This document shows, in pieces, positions 1 to 13,444 of a stretch of 64,000 nucleotides of DNA. Numbering within the stretch: position 1 is the stretch's first letter; every line of letters begins with the position of its first letter. Under the pieces are notes generated by a model. It was not told where the DNA came from, made no database searches, and saw only the letters and a list, made by a program, of their open reading frames with translations. Origin of the DNA: Thermoanaerobacter uzonensis DSM 18761 (lineage in GTDB: Bacteria; Bacillota; Thermoanaerobacteria; Thermoanaerobacterales; Thermoanaerobacteraceae); contig NZ_FQUR01000007.1 in NCBI RefSeq assembly GCF_900129115.1, forward strand, positions 232,874 through 296,873. The letters are read 5' to 3'. A program made the translations under genes and the position numbers.

Positions 1-1
1 A

Positions 2-55
2 AGAATGATTGAACTCTATAAAAGAGTCAATCAATTAGAAAAAAGGCAAAAATAG
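2..55 (+). CDS. C-terminal end of an upstream gene (partial)
   Basis: An open frame enters from the left edge and closes with TAG at 53-55. The last residues read R-M-I-E-L-Y-K-R-V-N-Q-L-E-K-R-Q-K, a charged helical tail. A rho-independent terminator follows directly, which supports this being the true end of a gene. Too little is visible to name the product. Confidence 0.5.
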   Translation, partial: RMIELYKRVNQLEKRQK

Positions 56-63
56 GCGATTCC

Positions 64-96
64 ATACTACCCGGAGAAAAACCGGGTAGTATTTTT
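64..96 (+). terminator. rho-independent terminator of the upstream gene
   Basis: An 11-bp perfect stem (64-74 with 82-92, core CTACCCGG/CCGGGTAG) has a 7-nt A-rich loop and runs into a T-tract. Confidence 0.85.
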
Positions 97-217
97 ATAA
101 TAATTATATCGCCTTTTTTCTTTTTTGTCATTATGATCTGAAACTTTAAAAGGCATTTGTCTATAGGAACAACTACAAATCTATTTTGAATACGTTATAA
201 AAAATCGCTTTAAAGTA

Positions 218-246
218 TTGAATTGTTTTTTAATATTTATTACAAT
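218..246 (+). promoter_or_regulatory. putative sigma-A promoter for the TrpR-like/pcrA/ligA genes
   Basis: TTGAAT (218-223), a 17-bp spacer and TACAAT (241-246) lie about 45 bp before the first start codon. The surrounding 120-290 region is very AT-rich and holds no other gene. Confidence 0.5.
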
Positions 247-290
247 ATATTTGTAAACAATTTAATTATTTTGTTGAGTGAGGGATAATT

Positions 291-593
291 ATGTATGAAT
301 CTAAAATTAAAGATGAACTTGTTGACCAGTTATTTGAGGCTATTTTAAAACTTAAAAACATAGAGGAATGTTACAGGTTTTTTGAAGATATTGCTACAAT
401 AAATGAAATAAAGGCATTAGCGCAGAGATTGGAAGTTGCAAAAATGCTTCGCCAAAAGAAGACTTACATAGAAATTGCAGAAAAGACAGGAGCAAGTACT
501 GCTACCATAAGCAGAGTAAATAGGGCATTGAATTATGGAGCAAATGGATATAAAATTATATTAGATAGATTAGAAACAGAATCCCGGGATTAA
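291..593 (+). CDS. TrpR/YerC-YecD family DNA-binding protein
   Basis: This 100-residue protein looks like the YerC/YecD family of TrpR-related proteins. It has an N-terminal helical stretch, a segment containing 'INEIKALAQRLEVAKML', then a helix-turn-helix with 'YIEIAEKTGASTATISRVNRAL' character at about residues 58-80. It starts at ATG 291 with GAGGG just upstream. The family is small and all-helical. In Firmicutes it commonly sits before pcrA and ligA, as here. Its target genes are not evident from the sequence. The stop codon lies in the loop of a terminator hairpin, so this gene can be transcribed as a short message or read through into pcrA. Confidence 0.85.
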   Translation: MYESKIKDELVDQLFEAILKLKNIEECYRFFEDIATINEIKALAQRLEVAKMLRQKKTYIEIAEKTGASTATISRVNRALNYGANGYKIILDRLETESRD

Positions 594-607
594 AACCGGG
601 CTTTTTT
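583..607 (+). terminator. terminator overlapping the end of the TrpR-like gene
   Basis: A CCCGG/CCGGG stem (583-587 with 596-600) is followed by C and six T. The TAA stop of the preceding gene is inside the loop. The short stem and immediate downstream pcrA suggest partial read-through. Confidence 0.7.
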
Positions 608-630
608 AAGACTAAATTGGAGTGAAAAAA

Positions 631-4772
<4,142 letters not shown>

Positions 4773-4846
4773 AAACTCTATCCTTCAAAAAATATGTTTT
4801 TGTGGTAAACTATAAGATGTGAATAATAAAGGAAAGGTGTGGTAAC

Positions 4847-5134
4847 ATGGCTATTAGTAGGAGCGAAGTTGAGCATGTGGCTAAACTGGCCCGCCTCAAA
4901 TTTTCGCAAGAGGAAATAGAAGAGTTTACAGTGCAACTGAGTAAAATTATCGACTATGTAAACAAATTAAACGAATTGGACACTGAAAATGTAGAGCCTA
5001 CAGCTCATATAGTGCCAATCCATAATGTATTTAGAGAAGACGAAGCAAAGCCTTCAATGGACAGAGACAAAATATTGATGAATGCACCTTATAAAGAGAA
5101 CGGCTGTTTTAAAGTGCCAAAGATTATAGAATGA
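4847..5134 (+). CDS. gatC: Asp-tRNA(Asn)/Glu-tRNA(Gln) amidotransferase subunit C
   Basis: This 95-residue small subunit stabilises GatA and GatB in the tRNA-dependent amidotransferase that makes Gln-tRNA(Gln) and Asn-tRNA(Asn). The family signature is visible: 'VEHVAKLARLKFSQEEIEEF' at the N-terminus and 'LDTENVEPTAHIVP' in the middle. GGAAAGG precedes ATG 4847. An extended -10-like TGGTAAACT lies at 4803-4811, but without a convincing -35, so gatCAB may have its own promoter or be read from ligA. Confidence 0.96.
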   Translation: MAISRSEVEHVAKLARLKFSQEEIEEFTVQLSKIIDYVNKLNELDTENVEPTAHIVPIHNVFREDEAKPSMDRDKILMNAPYKENGCFKVPKIIE

Positions 5135-5146
5135 GGAGGTACATAA

Positions 5147-6613
5147 ATGGAATTATATAGTTTGACAATTCACGAACTTAGAGAACTTCTCAAAAAGAGA
5201 GAAATCAGCGCTTTGGAAGTGACAAAATCCTATCTTGAAAGAATAAAAGAAGTAGAACCTAAAATAGATGCTCTTGTTACAATTACAGAGGATTTTGCCT
5301 TGCAAAAAGCAAAAGAGGCAGATGAGAAAATCAAAAAGGGAGAGGGCACGGCCCTTACAGGCATTCCTGTCATAATAAAGGACAACATTTCTACTGAGGG
5401 AATAAAAACCACTTGTTCTTCTAAGATGCTAGAAAACTATATTCCTCCCTATAATGCTACAGTAGTGGAAAAATTACTAGAAGAAGGAGTGATAATTTTA
5501 GGAAAATCTAATTTAGACGAATTTGCAATGGGGTCTTCTACAGAAAATTCCGCTTTTAAAACTACAAAAAATCCTTGGGACTTATCCCGTGTTCCAGGAG
5601 GGTCTTCTGGTGGTTCTGCAGCAGCTATAGCGGCAGACGAGGCGGCTTTTGCTTTGGGTTCAGATACAGGTGGTTCTATAAGACAACCAGCTTCTTTATG
5701 CGGTGTAGTAGGGATGAAACCTACTTATGGATTGGTGTCAAGATATGGCCTTGTAGCTTTTGCCTCTTCCCTTGACCAGATTGGGCCCTTTACAAAAGAT
5801 GTTACAGACTGTGCGATTGTATTAAATACAATTATAGGGCATGACCCAAAAGACTCTACTTCTTTAAAAATAGACAAGCCTGATTACACTTCTTATCTCA
5901 AAGAAGACATTAAGGGTTTGAGGATAGGAGTGGCTAAAGAATTTTTTGGCGAGGGAATAGAAGAAGGGGTAAAAGAAACTGTACAAGAATCCATAAAAGT
6001 TTTACAGGATTTAGGAGCAGAAATCATAGATATATCTATTCCTTATGTAGAATATGCTCTTCCAGCTTATTATATAATCGCTTCAGCAGAGGCTAGTTCC
6101 AACCTTGCACGGTATGATGGCATAAGATACGGCCATATTGCAGAAAAATATGAAGATTTGATTGACATGTACATGGTTACGAGAAGCGAAGGATTTGGCA
6201 AAGAAGTAAAGAGAAGGATAATGCTAGGGACTTATGCTTTAAGCTCTGGTTATTATGATGCTTATTACAAAAAAGCATTAAAGGTCAGAACTCTCATTAA
6301 AAATGACTTTGAAAAAGCTTTTGAAAAATGCGATGTAATAATAGGTCCAACAAGTCCTACTGTAGCTTTTAAAATTGGAGAAAGGGCAAACGACCCGTTA
6401 GCCATGTACTTAGCAGATATATACACTGTATCGGTTAACATAGCGGGGCTCCCTGGCATATCCATACCTTGTGGTCTTTCAGATGGCTTACCTGTTGGAC
6501 TTCAGATAATTGGCAGACATTTTGACGAAGGGAAAATATTAAATGTCGCTTATGCCTTTGAACAAGCTAACAAATTTAATGCTAAACCACAGGCCATAGG
6601 AGGTGCAAGATAA
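5147..6613 (+). CDS. gatA: Asp-tRNA(Asn)/Glu-tRNA(Gln) amidotransferase subunit A
   Basis: This 488-residue amidase-signature enzyme releases ammonia from glutamine for transfer to misacylated Glu-tRNA(Gln) or Asp-tRNA(Asn). The Ser-cisSer-Lys triad elements are visible: a Lys in 'PVIIKDN' (about residue 77), and the Gly/Ser-rich signature '[33 protein letters not shown]' split around residues 151-182. GAGGAGG precedes ATG 5147. The stop codon overlaps the start of gatB by one base (TAATG), showing translational coupling. Confidence 0.98.
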   Translation: MELYSLTIHELRELLKKREISALEVTKSYLERIKEVEPKIDALVTITEDFALQKAKEADEKIKKGEGTALTGIPVIIKDNISTEGIKTTCSSKMLENYIPPYNATVVEKLLEEGVIILGKSNLDEFAMGSSTENSAFKTTKNPWDLSRVPGGSSGGSAAAIAADEAAFALGSDTGGSIRQPASLCGVVGMKPTYGLVSRYGLVAFASSLDQIGPFTKDVTDCAIVLNTIIGHDPKDSTSLKIDKPDYTSYLKEDIKGLRIGVAKEFFGEGIEEGVKETVQESIKVLQDLGAEIIDISIPYVEYALPAYYIIASAEASSNLARYDGIRYGHIAEKYEDLIDMYMVTRSEGFGKEVKRRIMLGTYALSSGYYDAYYKKALKVRTLIKNDFEKAFEKCDVIIGPTSPTVAFKIGERANDPLAMYLADIYTVSVNIAGLPGISIPCGLSDGLPVGLQIIGRHFDEGKILNVAYAFEQANKFNAKPQAIGGAR

Positions 6614-8040
6614 TGAAGTACGAAGCAGTGATTGGCTTAGAGGTCCATGCCGAACTTTTGACAGAGAGCAAAATCTTTTGTAGTTGTACTACCAAATTTG
6701 GCGGTGAACCTAATACCCACGTATGTCCGGTATGTCTTGGACTTCCCGGCACTTTACCAGTTTTAAATAAAAAAGTTGTAGAATATGCTGTAAGAGCGGG
6801 ACTTGCTTTAAACTGCACAATTGCAAACTTCAGCAAGATGGACAGAAAAAACTACTTTTATCCTGACTTACCCAAAGCTTATCAGATTTCTCAATATGAC
6901 CTTCCCTTGTGCAGCAACGGGTATGTAGAAATTGAAGTAGATGGTAAGGTGAAGAAAATAGGAATAAAGAGGATACACATTGAAGAAGATGCTGGAAAGT
7001 TGCTACATGAAAATACAGATGGTTCTTTAGTAGATTACAACCGTGCAGGAGTGCCTCTCATTGAAATAGTTTCTGAACCAGATATGTCTACACCTGAAGA
7101 AGCTTATCAATACTTAACAAAATTAAAGAGCATTTTAGAGTATACCGAAGTTTCTGACTGCAAAATGCAGGAAGGTTCTTTAAGAGTTGATACAAATGTG
7201 TCTGTGAGGCCTGTGGGAAGTACTGAATTAGGGACAAAAATAGAGCTTAAAAATTTAAACTCTTTTAAAGCCGTTCAAAAGGCGTTGGAATATGAAATAA
7301 AAAGACAGATAAAAGTCTTAGAAGAAGGCGGAACAATAGTACAAGAGACAAGAAGATGGAATGAATCGAAAGGAATTACTGAGCCTATGAGGACAAAAGA
7401 GGAAGCTCATGACTACAGATATTTCCCTGAACCAGATTTAGTTCCAATAATTGTAACAGATGAGTGGAAAGAAGAGATTAGAAAGTCTTTGCCTGAAATG
7501 CCACACCACAAAAGAGAAAGATTTATTGCTGAGTACGGTTTGCCTGAATATGATGCTAAAATTATAACTTCTTCAAAGAAAATGGCCGACTTTTTTGAAA
7601 AGTGCGTTCTCGAATATGATTCTCCAAAGACTGTAAGCAATTGGCTTATGGGAGAATTTTCTCGCCTCATGAATGAGACAGGAAAAGAAATAGACGAAGT
7701 ACCAGTAACACCGCAAATGTTAGTAAAGTTGCTTAAATTGATTGATAATGGCGTGATAAGCGGATCCATTGCTAAAACTGTTTTTGAAGAGATGTTTGGT
7801 ACAGGAAAAGAGCCGGAGGTAATAGTAGAAGAAAAAGGATTGAAACAGATAGCTAATGAGAATGAATTAAGAGAAATTATCAAAAAAGTTATAGCAGAAA
7901 ATCCTAAATCAGTAGAGGATTACAAAAACGGCAAAGAGAAAGCAATGGGATTTTTAGTAGGGCAAGTTATGAAGGCGACAAAAGGAAAAGCAAATCCTCA
8001 GCTTACTAATCAAATCTTAAAAGAAGAATTGTCAAAGTAA
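6613..8040 (+). CDS. gatB: Asp-tRNA(Asn)/Glu-tRNA(Gln) amidotransferase subunit B
   Basis: This 475-residue subunit binds and phosphorylates the misacylated tRNA. The N-terminus '[13 protein letters not shown]' is the family signature, followed by a Cys-rich zinc site (CSCTTKFGG...[11 protein letters not shown]). A C-terminal GatB/YqeY helical domain recognises tRNA ('[20 protein letters not shown]'). Length and order gatC-gatA-gatB are standard. A terminator follows 20 bp after the stop, closing the operon. Confidence 0.98.
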   Translation: MKYEAVIGLEVHAELLTESKIFCSCTTKFGGEPNTHVCPVCLGLPGTLPVLNKKVVEYAVRAGLALNCTIANFSKMDRKNYFYPDLPKAYQISQYDLPLCSNGYVEIEVDGKVKKIGIKRIHIEEDAGKLLHENTDGSLVDYNRAGVPLIEIVSEPDMSTPEEAYQYLTKLKSILEYTEVSDCKMQEGSLRVDTNVSVRPVGSTELGTKIELKNLNSFKAVQKALEYEIKRQIKVLEEGGTIVQETRRWNESKGITEPMRTKEEAHDYRYFPEPDLVPIIVTDEWKEEIRKSLPEMPHHKRERFIAEYGLPEYDAKIITSSKKMADFFEKCVLEYDSPKTVSNWLMGEFSRLMNETGKEIDEVPVTPQMLVKLLKLIDNGVISGSIAKTVFEEMFGTGKEPEVIVEEKGLKQIANENELREIIKKVIAENPKSVEDYKNGKEKAMGFLVGQVMKATKGKANPQLTNQILKEELSK

Positions 8041-8059
8041 TAACTAGTAATTATTAATC

Positions 8060-8098
8060 AAAAAGCAGCATACATTATATATTGTACGCTGCTTTTTT
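8060..8098 (+). terminator. terminator of gatCAB
   Basis: Arms 5'-GCAGCATAC and GTACGCTGC pair with one mismatch around an AT-rich loop. The structure has A-rich sequence upstream and six T downstream. Confidence 0.85.
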
Positions 8099-8175
8099 GT
8101 TTTATTCGCAAAATAGTGACAATTACAATTGTATTTTATTACTTAAACATTTTTCACTGAATTCATAAAATAATC

Positions 8176-8204
8176 TTGTATATGTAAACGCTTGATGATA
8201 TAAT
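8176..8204 (+). promoter_or_regulatory. promoter of the opp operon with a cre-like site in its spacer
   Basis: TTGTAT (8176-8181), a 17-bp spacer and TATAAT (8199-8204), with TG one base before the -10, form a strong extended -10 promoter. The spacer contains ATGTAAACGCTTGAT (8182-8196), which fits the Gram-positive catabolite-responsive element WTGNAANCGNWNNCW except for one position. CcpA binding there would block polymerase directly. The promoter match is seen; CcpA control is inferred. Confidence 0.6.
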
Positions 8205-8551
8205 TATAAACAAATTAAACAAACGCTATATTTTAGGATTCATGCTATTTATTAGTTCTTCAGAGTGAAAAACAAATTTAATATACTTTGAATAGCTTAT
8301 AAATTTCCAGTCAAAATAGTAAATAATCAGATAATAGTTTATTCTTTTGCATTTGCAATTACAATAATAAAAAATTTATAAAATTTAAGCAGGAATTTTG
8401 TATATTTTATCTAATATATAATTTATAGATAAGATTTTTAATTTAAATTTTGCTGAAAATTTCTCAAATACTAGCTGGGGGTGAGAGATGGTTTATAAAT
8501 AATGAAAGTTCAAAAAAAGATAAATTTGTTAACAAGAGGGAGGCTTTTTTA
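8205..8551 (+). other. long AT-rich leader before the first oppA
   Basis: About 340 nt separate the promoter from the start codon without a coding region. The only notable site is a palindrome at 8446-8461 (AATTTT, GCTG, AAAATT). It resembles the CodY box AATTTTCWGAAAATT but has one extra central base. A GGGGGTGAGAG stretch at about 8476 precedes a four-codon frame (M-V-Y-K-stop) of doubtful meaning. No known riboswitch fold was recognised. Confidence 0.4.
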
Positions 8552-10204
8552 ATGAAAAGTAAAAAACTTTTAGTGTTGGGGATTGCTATTTTATTTGTTT
8601 TGTCAGTACTTTTTTCTGGTTGTTCAAAACAACAAACTGCTCCGAGTGAAAATACATTGCAAACCAAATCTCGGGATGAACAGGTTTTGAACGTCAACCT
8701 TGGGGAAGAGCCACCTATGCTTGACCCACAAAAATCGACGGATACGGTTTCGTTTGACGTATTGAATGCTACACTTGAAGGATTGGTGAGATTAAATAAA
8801 GAAGGCAAAGTTGAAAAAGGCTCAGGTTTAGCAAAGGACTGGGAAATATCACCTGATGGATTAAAGTATACTTTCCATTTGAGAGATGCTAAATGGAGTG
8901 ATGGTACTCCTATTACTGCTTATGACTTTGAATACGCGTGGAAGAGAGCACTTGCTCCAGAAACTGCTTCCCAATATGCTTATATGCTTTACTATCTCAA
9001 AAATGCCGAGGCTTATAACAGTGGTAAAGCAAAGGCTGAAGATGTTGGAGTAAAAGCGCTTGATGATAAAACTCTTGAAGTTACGCTTGAAAAGCCAGCA
9101 CCGCAATTTTTGGGATTGACATCTTTTATCACATATTTGCCAGCGCAAAAAGCTGCTGTGGAAAAGTATGGAGACAAATATGGCTCTTCACCTGATACAA
9201 TGGTTTATTCTGGGCCTTTTATGATTAAAGAATGGAATCATGAGCAAAACATGGTACTTGTCAAAAACCCAAACTATTGGGACAAAGACAATGTAAAACT
9301 TGAGAAAATAAACATGGACATGGTAAAAGACGATAACACAGTAATTCAAAACTATGAAGCAGGTCAATATGATGCTATAGGTGTACCAGGGCAATATATC
9401 GACAAGTACAAAAACGATCCGAATTTTCATCAAATGGCAATGGCTATAACATGGTATTTACAGTTCAATAATAAGAGCAAAATATTCTCAAATGTTAACA
9501 TGAGAAAAGCCTTCACATATGCAGTAGATAGAAAAGCTTTTGTTGATAACATTTTAAAGAATGGTTCAATACCTGCTCTTTCATTTGTTCCACCAGGAAT
9601 ACCAGGTGAAAAAGATGAGTTTAGAAAAGAAGGCGGAGACTTTTTTAAAGACAATGACGTAGCTACAGCAAAAGAACTTCTTGCAAAGGGAATGAAAGAA
9701 TTGGGGATAACTCAACTTCCAAAGATAAAATTTGTAGGTGGCGATAGTGATGCTGCTAAGAAGCATACACAGGCATTGCAAGAATTCTGGAACAAAAACT
9801 TGGGTGTAAGTGTTGATATTGTAAATGTTGCTTTTAAGGTGAGACTTGATATGATGGACAAAGGAGATTATGACATAGTATATGCTGGGTGGGGAGCTGA
9901 CTATAACGATCCGATGACATTTATGGACCTTTGGGTAACAGGTGGTGGAAATAACACAGCTTTCTACAGCAATCCAAAATACGATGAACTTATAAAGAAG
10001 GCTAACTCTACAAATGATAATTCAGAGAGAATGCAAGCAATGCACGAAGCAGAAAAGATATTAATGGAAGACATGCCAATTGGTCCTCTCTACTTCGCAG
10101 GAAGAGCATACCTGCAAAGACCATACGTAAAAGACTGGGTAAGGTTCCCAGTTGGTGTGGACAATGAATGGAAGTGGACATATATAGAGGGGAAAAACAA
10201 ATAA
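8552..10204 (+). CDS. oppA: Oligopeptide ABC transporter substrate-binding lipoprotein (first copy)
   Basis: This 550-residue family 5 solute-binding protein captures peptides outside the membrane for the OppBCDF importer. It has a lipoprotein signal: a basic start, a hydrophobic stretch and the lipobox LFSGC with Cys24. A mature protein with the family motif 'GLAKDWEISPDGLKYTFHLRDAKWSDGTPITAYDF' follows (residues about 90-125, quoted here as the conserved SBP_bac_5 entry region). ATG 8552 is chosen because GAGGGAGG (8536-8543) lies 8 nt upstream and the resulting length equals that of the second copy. A longer in-frame start at 8450 lacks a ribosome site and would bury the signal peptide. 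A terminator follows, so this gene may be expressed more than the rest of the operon. Confidence 0.95.
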   Translation: MKSKKLLVLGIAILFVLSVLFSGCSKQQTAPSENTLQTKSRDEQVLNVNLGEEPPMLDPQKSTDTVSFDVLNATLEGLVRLNKEGKVEKGSGLAKDWEISPDGLKYTFHLRDAKWSDGTPITAYDFEYAWKRALAPETASQYAYMLYYLKNAEAYNSGKAKAEDVGVKALDDKTLEVTLEKPAPQFLGLTSFITYLPAQKAAVEKYGDKYGSSPDTMVYSGPFMIKEWNHEQNMVLVKNPNYWDKDNVKLEKINMDMVKDDNTVIQNYEAGQYDAIGVPGQYIDKYKNDPNFHQMAMAITWYLQFNNKSKIFSNVNMRKAFTYAVDRKAFVDNILKNGSIPALSFVPPGIPGEKDEFRKEGGDFFKDNDVATAKELLAKGMKELGITQLPKIKFVGGDSDAAKKHTQALQEFWNKNLGVSVDIVNVAFKVRLDMMDKGDYDIVYAGWGADYNDPMTFMDLWVTGGGNNTAFYSNPKYDELIKKANSTNDNSERMQAMHEAEKILMEDMPIGPLYFAGRAYLQRPYVKDWVRFPVGVDNEWKWTYIEGKNK

Positions 10205-10230
10205 AGAAAATATAATTTGCGAAAAAATTT

Positions 10231-10264
10231 AAAACGACCAGGTCTTAAAAGACCTGGTCGTTTT
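10231..10264 (+). terminator. terminator between the two oppA genes
   Basis: A perfect 14-bp stem (10231-10244 with 10251-10264, core ACGACCAGGTC/GACCTGGTCGT) has a 6-nt loop. The 3' arm ends in TTTT. It is one of the strongest hairpins in the window. Confidence 0.85.
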
Positions 10265-10766
10265 AAATAAAAATAAAATTCAAATATTTTATATAATTTG
10301 ACTTTTAACATAATTACACAAAAAGTTTAATATATACAAATAATTTGCTTGATTTAAAAAAAATTAAGATGGATAATAATTAAGGCGGGAAGAAAGTAAA
10401 TTTAACTATATAAAACTCTAATCTGATAAAGTAATATATAAATGTTAATTATTTATAAAAATTTAAGTTTTGATATAATGCTTAATAAAAAATTTTAAAT
10501 GTTAAATAAAAAATTGAAGGATTTTTTGAACTTTTGTCTAATTATATAATATATAAAGAAAAGCTTTTCCTGAGTGTTTAAATTTGTATATTGATTATCA
10601 TTGCTAAATGATATAAAATGTATATATCATTTATAAACAGCATACAATCTTCAATTATCCACTTCACTAAGGAGGTGAAGTTAAAGAGAAATAAAAGCGT
10701 TTTTTATATTTTTGGGGGGTCAAGTTGATTTAAATTTTATTTTATAGAAAATAGGAGGAGATGTAA
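10265..10766 (+). other. 500-bp AT-rich non-coding region before the second oppA
   Basis: No gene is visible. It contains a candidate promoter with an extended -10, TGATATAAA (TATAAA at 10612-10617), and TTGATT 15 bp upstream. A 7-bp hairpin (ACTTCAC 10661-10667 with GTGAAGT 10675-10681) carries a GGAG-containing Shine-Dalgarno-like loop. The downstream run GGGGGG (about 10714) is not placed to serve a start codon. The region gives the second oppA its own transcription start. Confidence 0.4.
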
Positions 10767-12419
10767 ATGTTAAAACACAAACGACTTCTAGTAACATTGC
10801 TTTCTCTAGTATTAATCTTAAGTGCATTACTAGCAGGTTGCAGTGGTCAAGGTAAAACTGCTACAAACACGACTTCTGCAAATAATCAGAGTGAGCAGGT
10901 TTTGAATTTAAATTTAGGCGATGAACCGCCAACACTGGATCCTCAAAAGGCTACAGATGAAGTTTCTATTACAATTTTAAATGACGTGCTAGAAGGGCTT
11001 GTAAGATATAATAAAGATGGGAAGATTGAGAAGGGCTCAGGTCTTGCAAAAGATTGGAAAATATCAGATGACGGGCTTACCTATACTTTCTACTTGAGAG
11101 ATGCTAAATGGAGTGACGGCAATCCTATAACAGCTTATGACTTTGAATATGCGTGGAAAAGGGCTCTTGACCCTAATACTGCTTCTCAATATGCTTATCA
11201 GTTGTATTATATTAAGGGGGCAGAAGAATATAACTCTGGCAAAGGCAGTGCTGACCAAGTAGGGGTTAAGGCTTTGGACGATAAGACTTTACAAGTTACT
11301 TTGAAAGCACCAGCGCCTCAATTTTTAGGATTAACTTCTTTTGTCACTTATATGCCTCTTGAAAAATCAATATATGAAAAATATGGAGATAAAGTTGGTT
11401 CTGATCCTAACACGATGGTATACAGTGGGCCATTCATAGTAAAAGAATGGAACCATGAACAAAACATTGTCCTTGAGAAAAACCCATATTATTGGGATAA
11501 AGATAATGTAAAACTTCAAACAATTAATTTTACGATGATAAAAGATAATAACTCTCTGGTGCAAAACTATGATACAGGAGCGCTTGATTCTATCTTTATT
11601 CCTGGAGATTATATAGACAAATATAAAGATTCACCTGAATATCACAACTATGCACTTGCGACTGTTTGGTATTTGCAATTTAATAATAAAGATAAAATAT
11701 TTAAAAATGCTAATATAAGAAAAGCATTTACTCTGGCAATAAATAGAGACCTTTTTGTAAAAGAAGTTGCCAAAAATGGTTCTATACCAGCAGAAGCCAT
11801 AGTTCCTCCTGGAATTCCTGGCTACAACGGAGATTTTAGGAGTGAAGCTGGGCAAGGTTATTTCAAAGACAATGATGTGGCACAAGCAAAAGAATACTTG
11901 CAAAAAGGCTTACAAGAGCTTAGCCTTAGTAAACTACCTAGTATAAAATTCTTAACGGGGGATACAGATACTGCTAAAAAATACGCTGTAGCTTTACAAC
12001 AAATGTGGAATCAAGCTCTTGGAGTACAGGTTGAAATTCAAAGCGTAGCTTTTAAAGTAAGGCTTGACATGATGGACAAAGGAGATTATCAAATAGTTCT
12101 TGCTGGTTGGGGTGCTGACTACAATGACCCAATGACCTTCCTTGATATGTGGGAAACAAACAACGGAAATAACACAGCTTTCTACAGCAACCCAAATTAT
12201 GATAAACTTATAGAAAAAGCAAAAGTAAATGGCGACTTAAAAGCAAGAAATGAAGAAATGATTCAAGCAGAAAAAATCTTAATGGAAGATATGCCAATTG
12301 GTCCATTGTGGTTCCAAGCAAGAGCGTATGTTGTAAAACCATATGTAAAAGACTTATACTTCCCAACATTTGGACCTGATTGGGAAATGAAATGGACTTA
12401 CATTGAAGGTAAAAAATAA
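10767..12419 (+). CDS. oppA: Oligopeptide ABC transporter substrate-binding lipoprotein (second copy)
   Basis: This 550-residue family 5 solute-binding lipoprotein is a close paralogue of the preceding oppA, matching along the whole length. Its lipobox is LLAGC with Cys25. The shared landmarks include 'SDGNPITAYDFEYAWKRAL', 'MVYSGPFIVKEWNHEQN' and the C-terminal 'EKILMEDMPIGPL'. GGAGGAG precedes ATG 10767. The differing loops around residues 180-200 and 260-290 suggest different peptide preferences. It is separated from oppB by a long perfect hairpin, not a T-tract terminator. Confidence 0.95.
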   Translation: MLKHKRLLVTLLSLVLILSALLAGCSGQGKTATNTTSANNQSEQVLNLNLGDEPPTLDPQKATDEVSITILNDVLEGLVRYNKDGKIEKGSGLAKDWKISDDGLTYTFYLRDAKWSDGNPITAYDFEYAWKRALDPNTASQYAYQLYYIKGAEEYNSGKGSADQVGVKALDDKTLQVTLKAPAPQFLGLTSFVTYMPLEKSIYEKYGDKVGSDPNTMVYSGPFIVKEWNHEQNIVLEKNPYYWDKDNVKLQTINFTMIKDNNSLVQNYDTGALDSIFIPGDYIDKYKDSPEYHNYALATVWYLQFNNKDKIFKNANIRKAFTLAINRDLFVKEVAKNGSIPAEAIVPPGIPGYNGDFRSEAGQGYFKDNDVAQAKEYLQKGLQELSLSKLPSIKFLTGDTDTAKKYAVALQQMWNQALGVQVEIQSVAFKVRLDMMDKGDYQIVLAGWGADYNDPMTFLDMWETNNGNNTAFYSNPNYDKLIEKAKVNGDLKARNEEMIQAEKILMEDMPIGPLWFQARAYVVKPYVKDLYFPTFGPDWEMKWTYIEGKK

Positions 12420-12442
12420 AAAGGAATAAAATAAATAATAAC

Positions 12443-12476
12443 GCGAATATATATGGCATAGGCCATATATATTCGC
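12443..12476 (+). other. intercistronic hairpin between oppA and oppB
   Basis: A perfect 15-bp inverted repeat starts with GCGAATATATATGGC at 12443 and ends with its complement at 12476, around a 4-nt loop. There is no T-tract after it. It probably protects the 3' end of the oppA message or attenuates transcription, keeping binding protein in excess of permease. Confidence 0.75.
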
Positions 12477-12512
12477 TGCATTTACATCAAACGCCATTGG
12501 AGGTGTAGGAAT

Positions 12513-13442
12513 TTGTTAAGATATACTTTAGAGCGAACGCTATATATGCTTATAACTTTATGGGTCATTGTCACTTTGACGTTTTTCTTAATGCACATGA
12601 TTCCTGGCGATCCTTTTACAAGTGAAAAAAGGGTTCCGGAACAAATAAGGCAAAACATGTTGGCTAAATATCATCTTGATAAGCCTTTAATTGTGCAATA
12701 CGGATATTATCTAAGAAATTTACTACATGGTGATTTGGGCATTTCATTAAAATATTTAAACAGAACTGTAAATGAAATCATAGCAAACGGTTTTCCGGCT
12801 TCTTTTCAGATAGGAATGCAATCAATAATAATAGGAGTATTTTTAGGATTGATTCTTGGAATTGTGGCGGCATTAAACAGAAATGGTTTTTGGGATTATG
12901 TTTCAATGATTTTGGCGATTATAGGAAGGTCTGTTCCTAATTTTATAATTGCTACATTATTGCAGTATTGGATAGCATCAAAACTAAGATGGCTTCCTGT
13001 GTCAGGATGGGGAACTTTTGCTCATACTATACTTCCATCGGTAGCTTTGTCTTTTGCTTCATTATCAATAATTTCTCGTTTAATGAGAGCAAGCATGCTT
13101 GATGTAATTGGACAGGACTATATAAAGACTGCTAAATCAAAAGGACTTTCTTCTTTTGAGATTGTTTGGAGACATATGATAAGAAATGCTATTTTACCAA
13201 TAATAACTGTATTAGGACCATTGATTGCGGGAATTGTGACTGGTACTTTTGTCATTGAAAGAATATTTGGAATTCCTGGGCTTGGCAAATATTTTGTTCA
13301 GAGTATATATAACAATGATTATACCATGATACTTGGAACAACTATTTTCTATAGCGTTATACTTGTATTTATGATGTTCCTTGTTGATATAACATATGGC
13401 TTCATAGATCCAAGAATAAGGCTCTCTAAAGGGGGTAAATAA
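12513..13442 (+). CDS. oppB: Oligopeptide ABC transporter permease OppB
   Basis: This 309-residue inner-membrane permease has about six transmembrane segments. The N-terminus is 'LERTLYMLITLWVIVTLTFFLMHMIPGDPF', typical of OppB/DppB. The EAA loop that docks to the ATPases is near 'DYIKTAKSKGLSSFEIVWRHMIRNAILP' (residues about 205-232). It starts with TTG at 12513, supported by GGAGGTG 7 nt upstream; no nearby ATG gives the conserved N-terminus. Confidence 0.96.
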   Translation: MLRYTLERTLYMLITLWVIVTLTFFLMHMIPGDPFTSEKRVPEQIRQNMLAKYHLDKPLIVQYGYYLRNLLHGDLGISLKYLNRTVNEIIANGFPASFQIGMQSIIIGVFLGLILGIVAALNRNGFWDYVSMILAIIGRSVPNFIIATLLQYWIASKLRWLPVSGWGTFAHTILPSVALSFASLSIISRLMRASMLDVIGQDYIKTAKSKGLSSFEIVWRHMIRNAILPIITVLGPLIAGIVTGTFVIERIFGIPGLGKYFVQSIYNNDYTMILGTTIFYSVILVFMMFLVDITYGFIDPRIRLSKGGK

Positions 13443-13444
13443 TT

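Noticed and set aside
7413..7883. 156-residue minus-strand reading frame within gatB
   Set aside because: Shadow of gatB in another frame, Ser/Ile-rich composition typical of antisense AT-rich coding DNA.
8480..8500. Four-codon frame M-V-Y-K after GGGGGTGAGAG
   Set aside because: Too short to support; could occur by chance in the leader.
10675..10728. 17-codon leader peptide starting at GTG before the second oppA
   Set aside because: The Shine-Dalgarno-like GGAGG directly abuts the GTG with no spacing, and no attenuation structure needs it.
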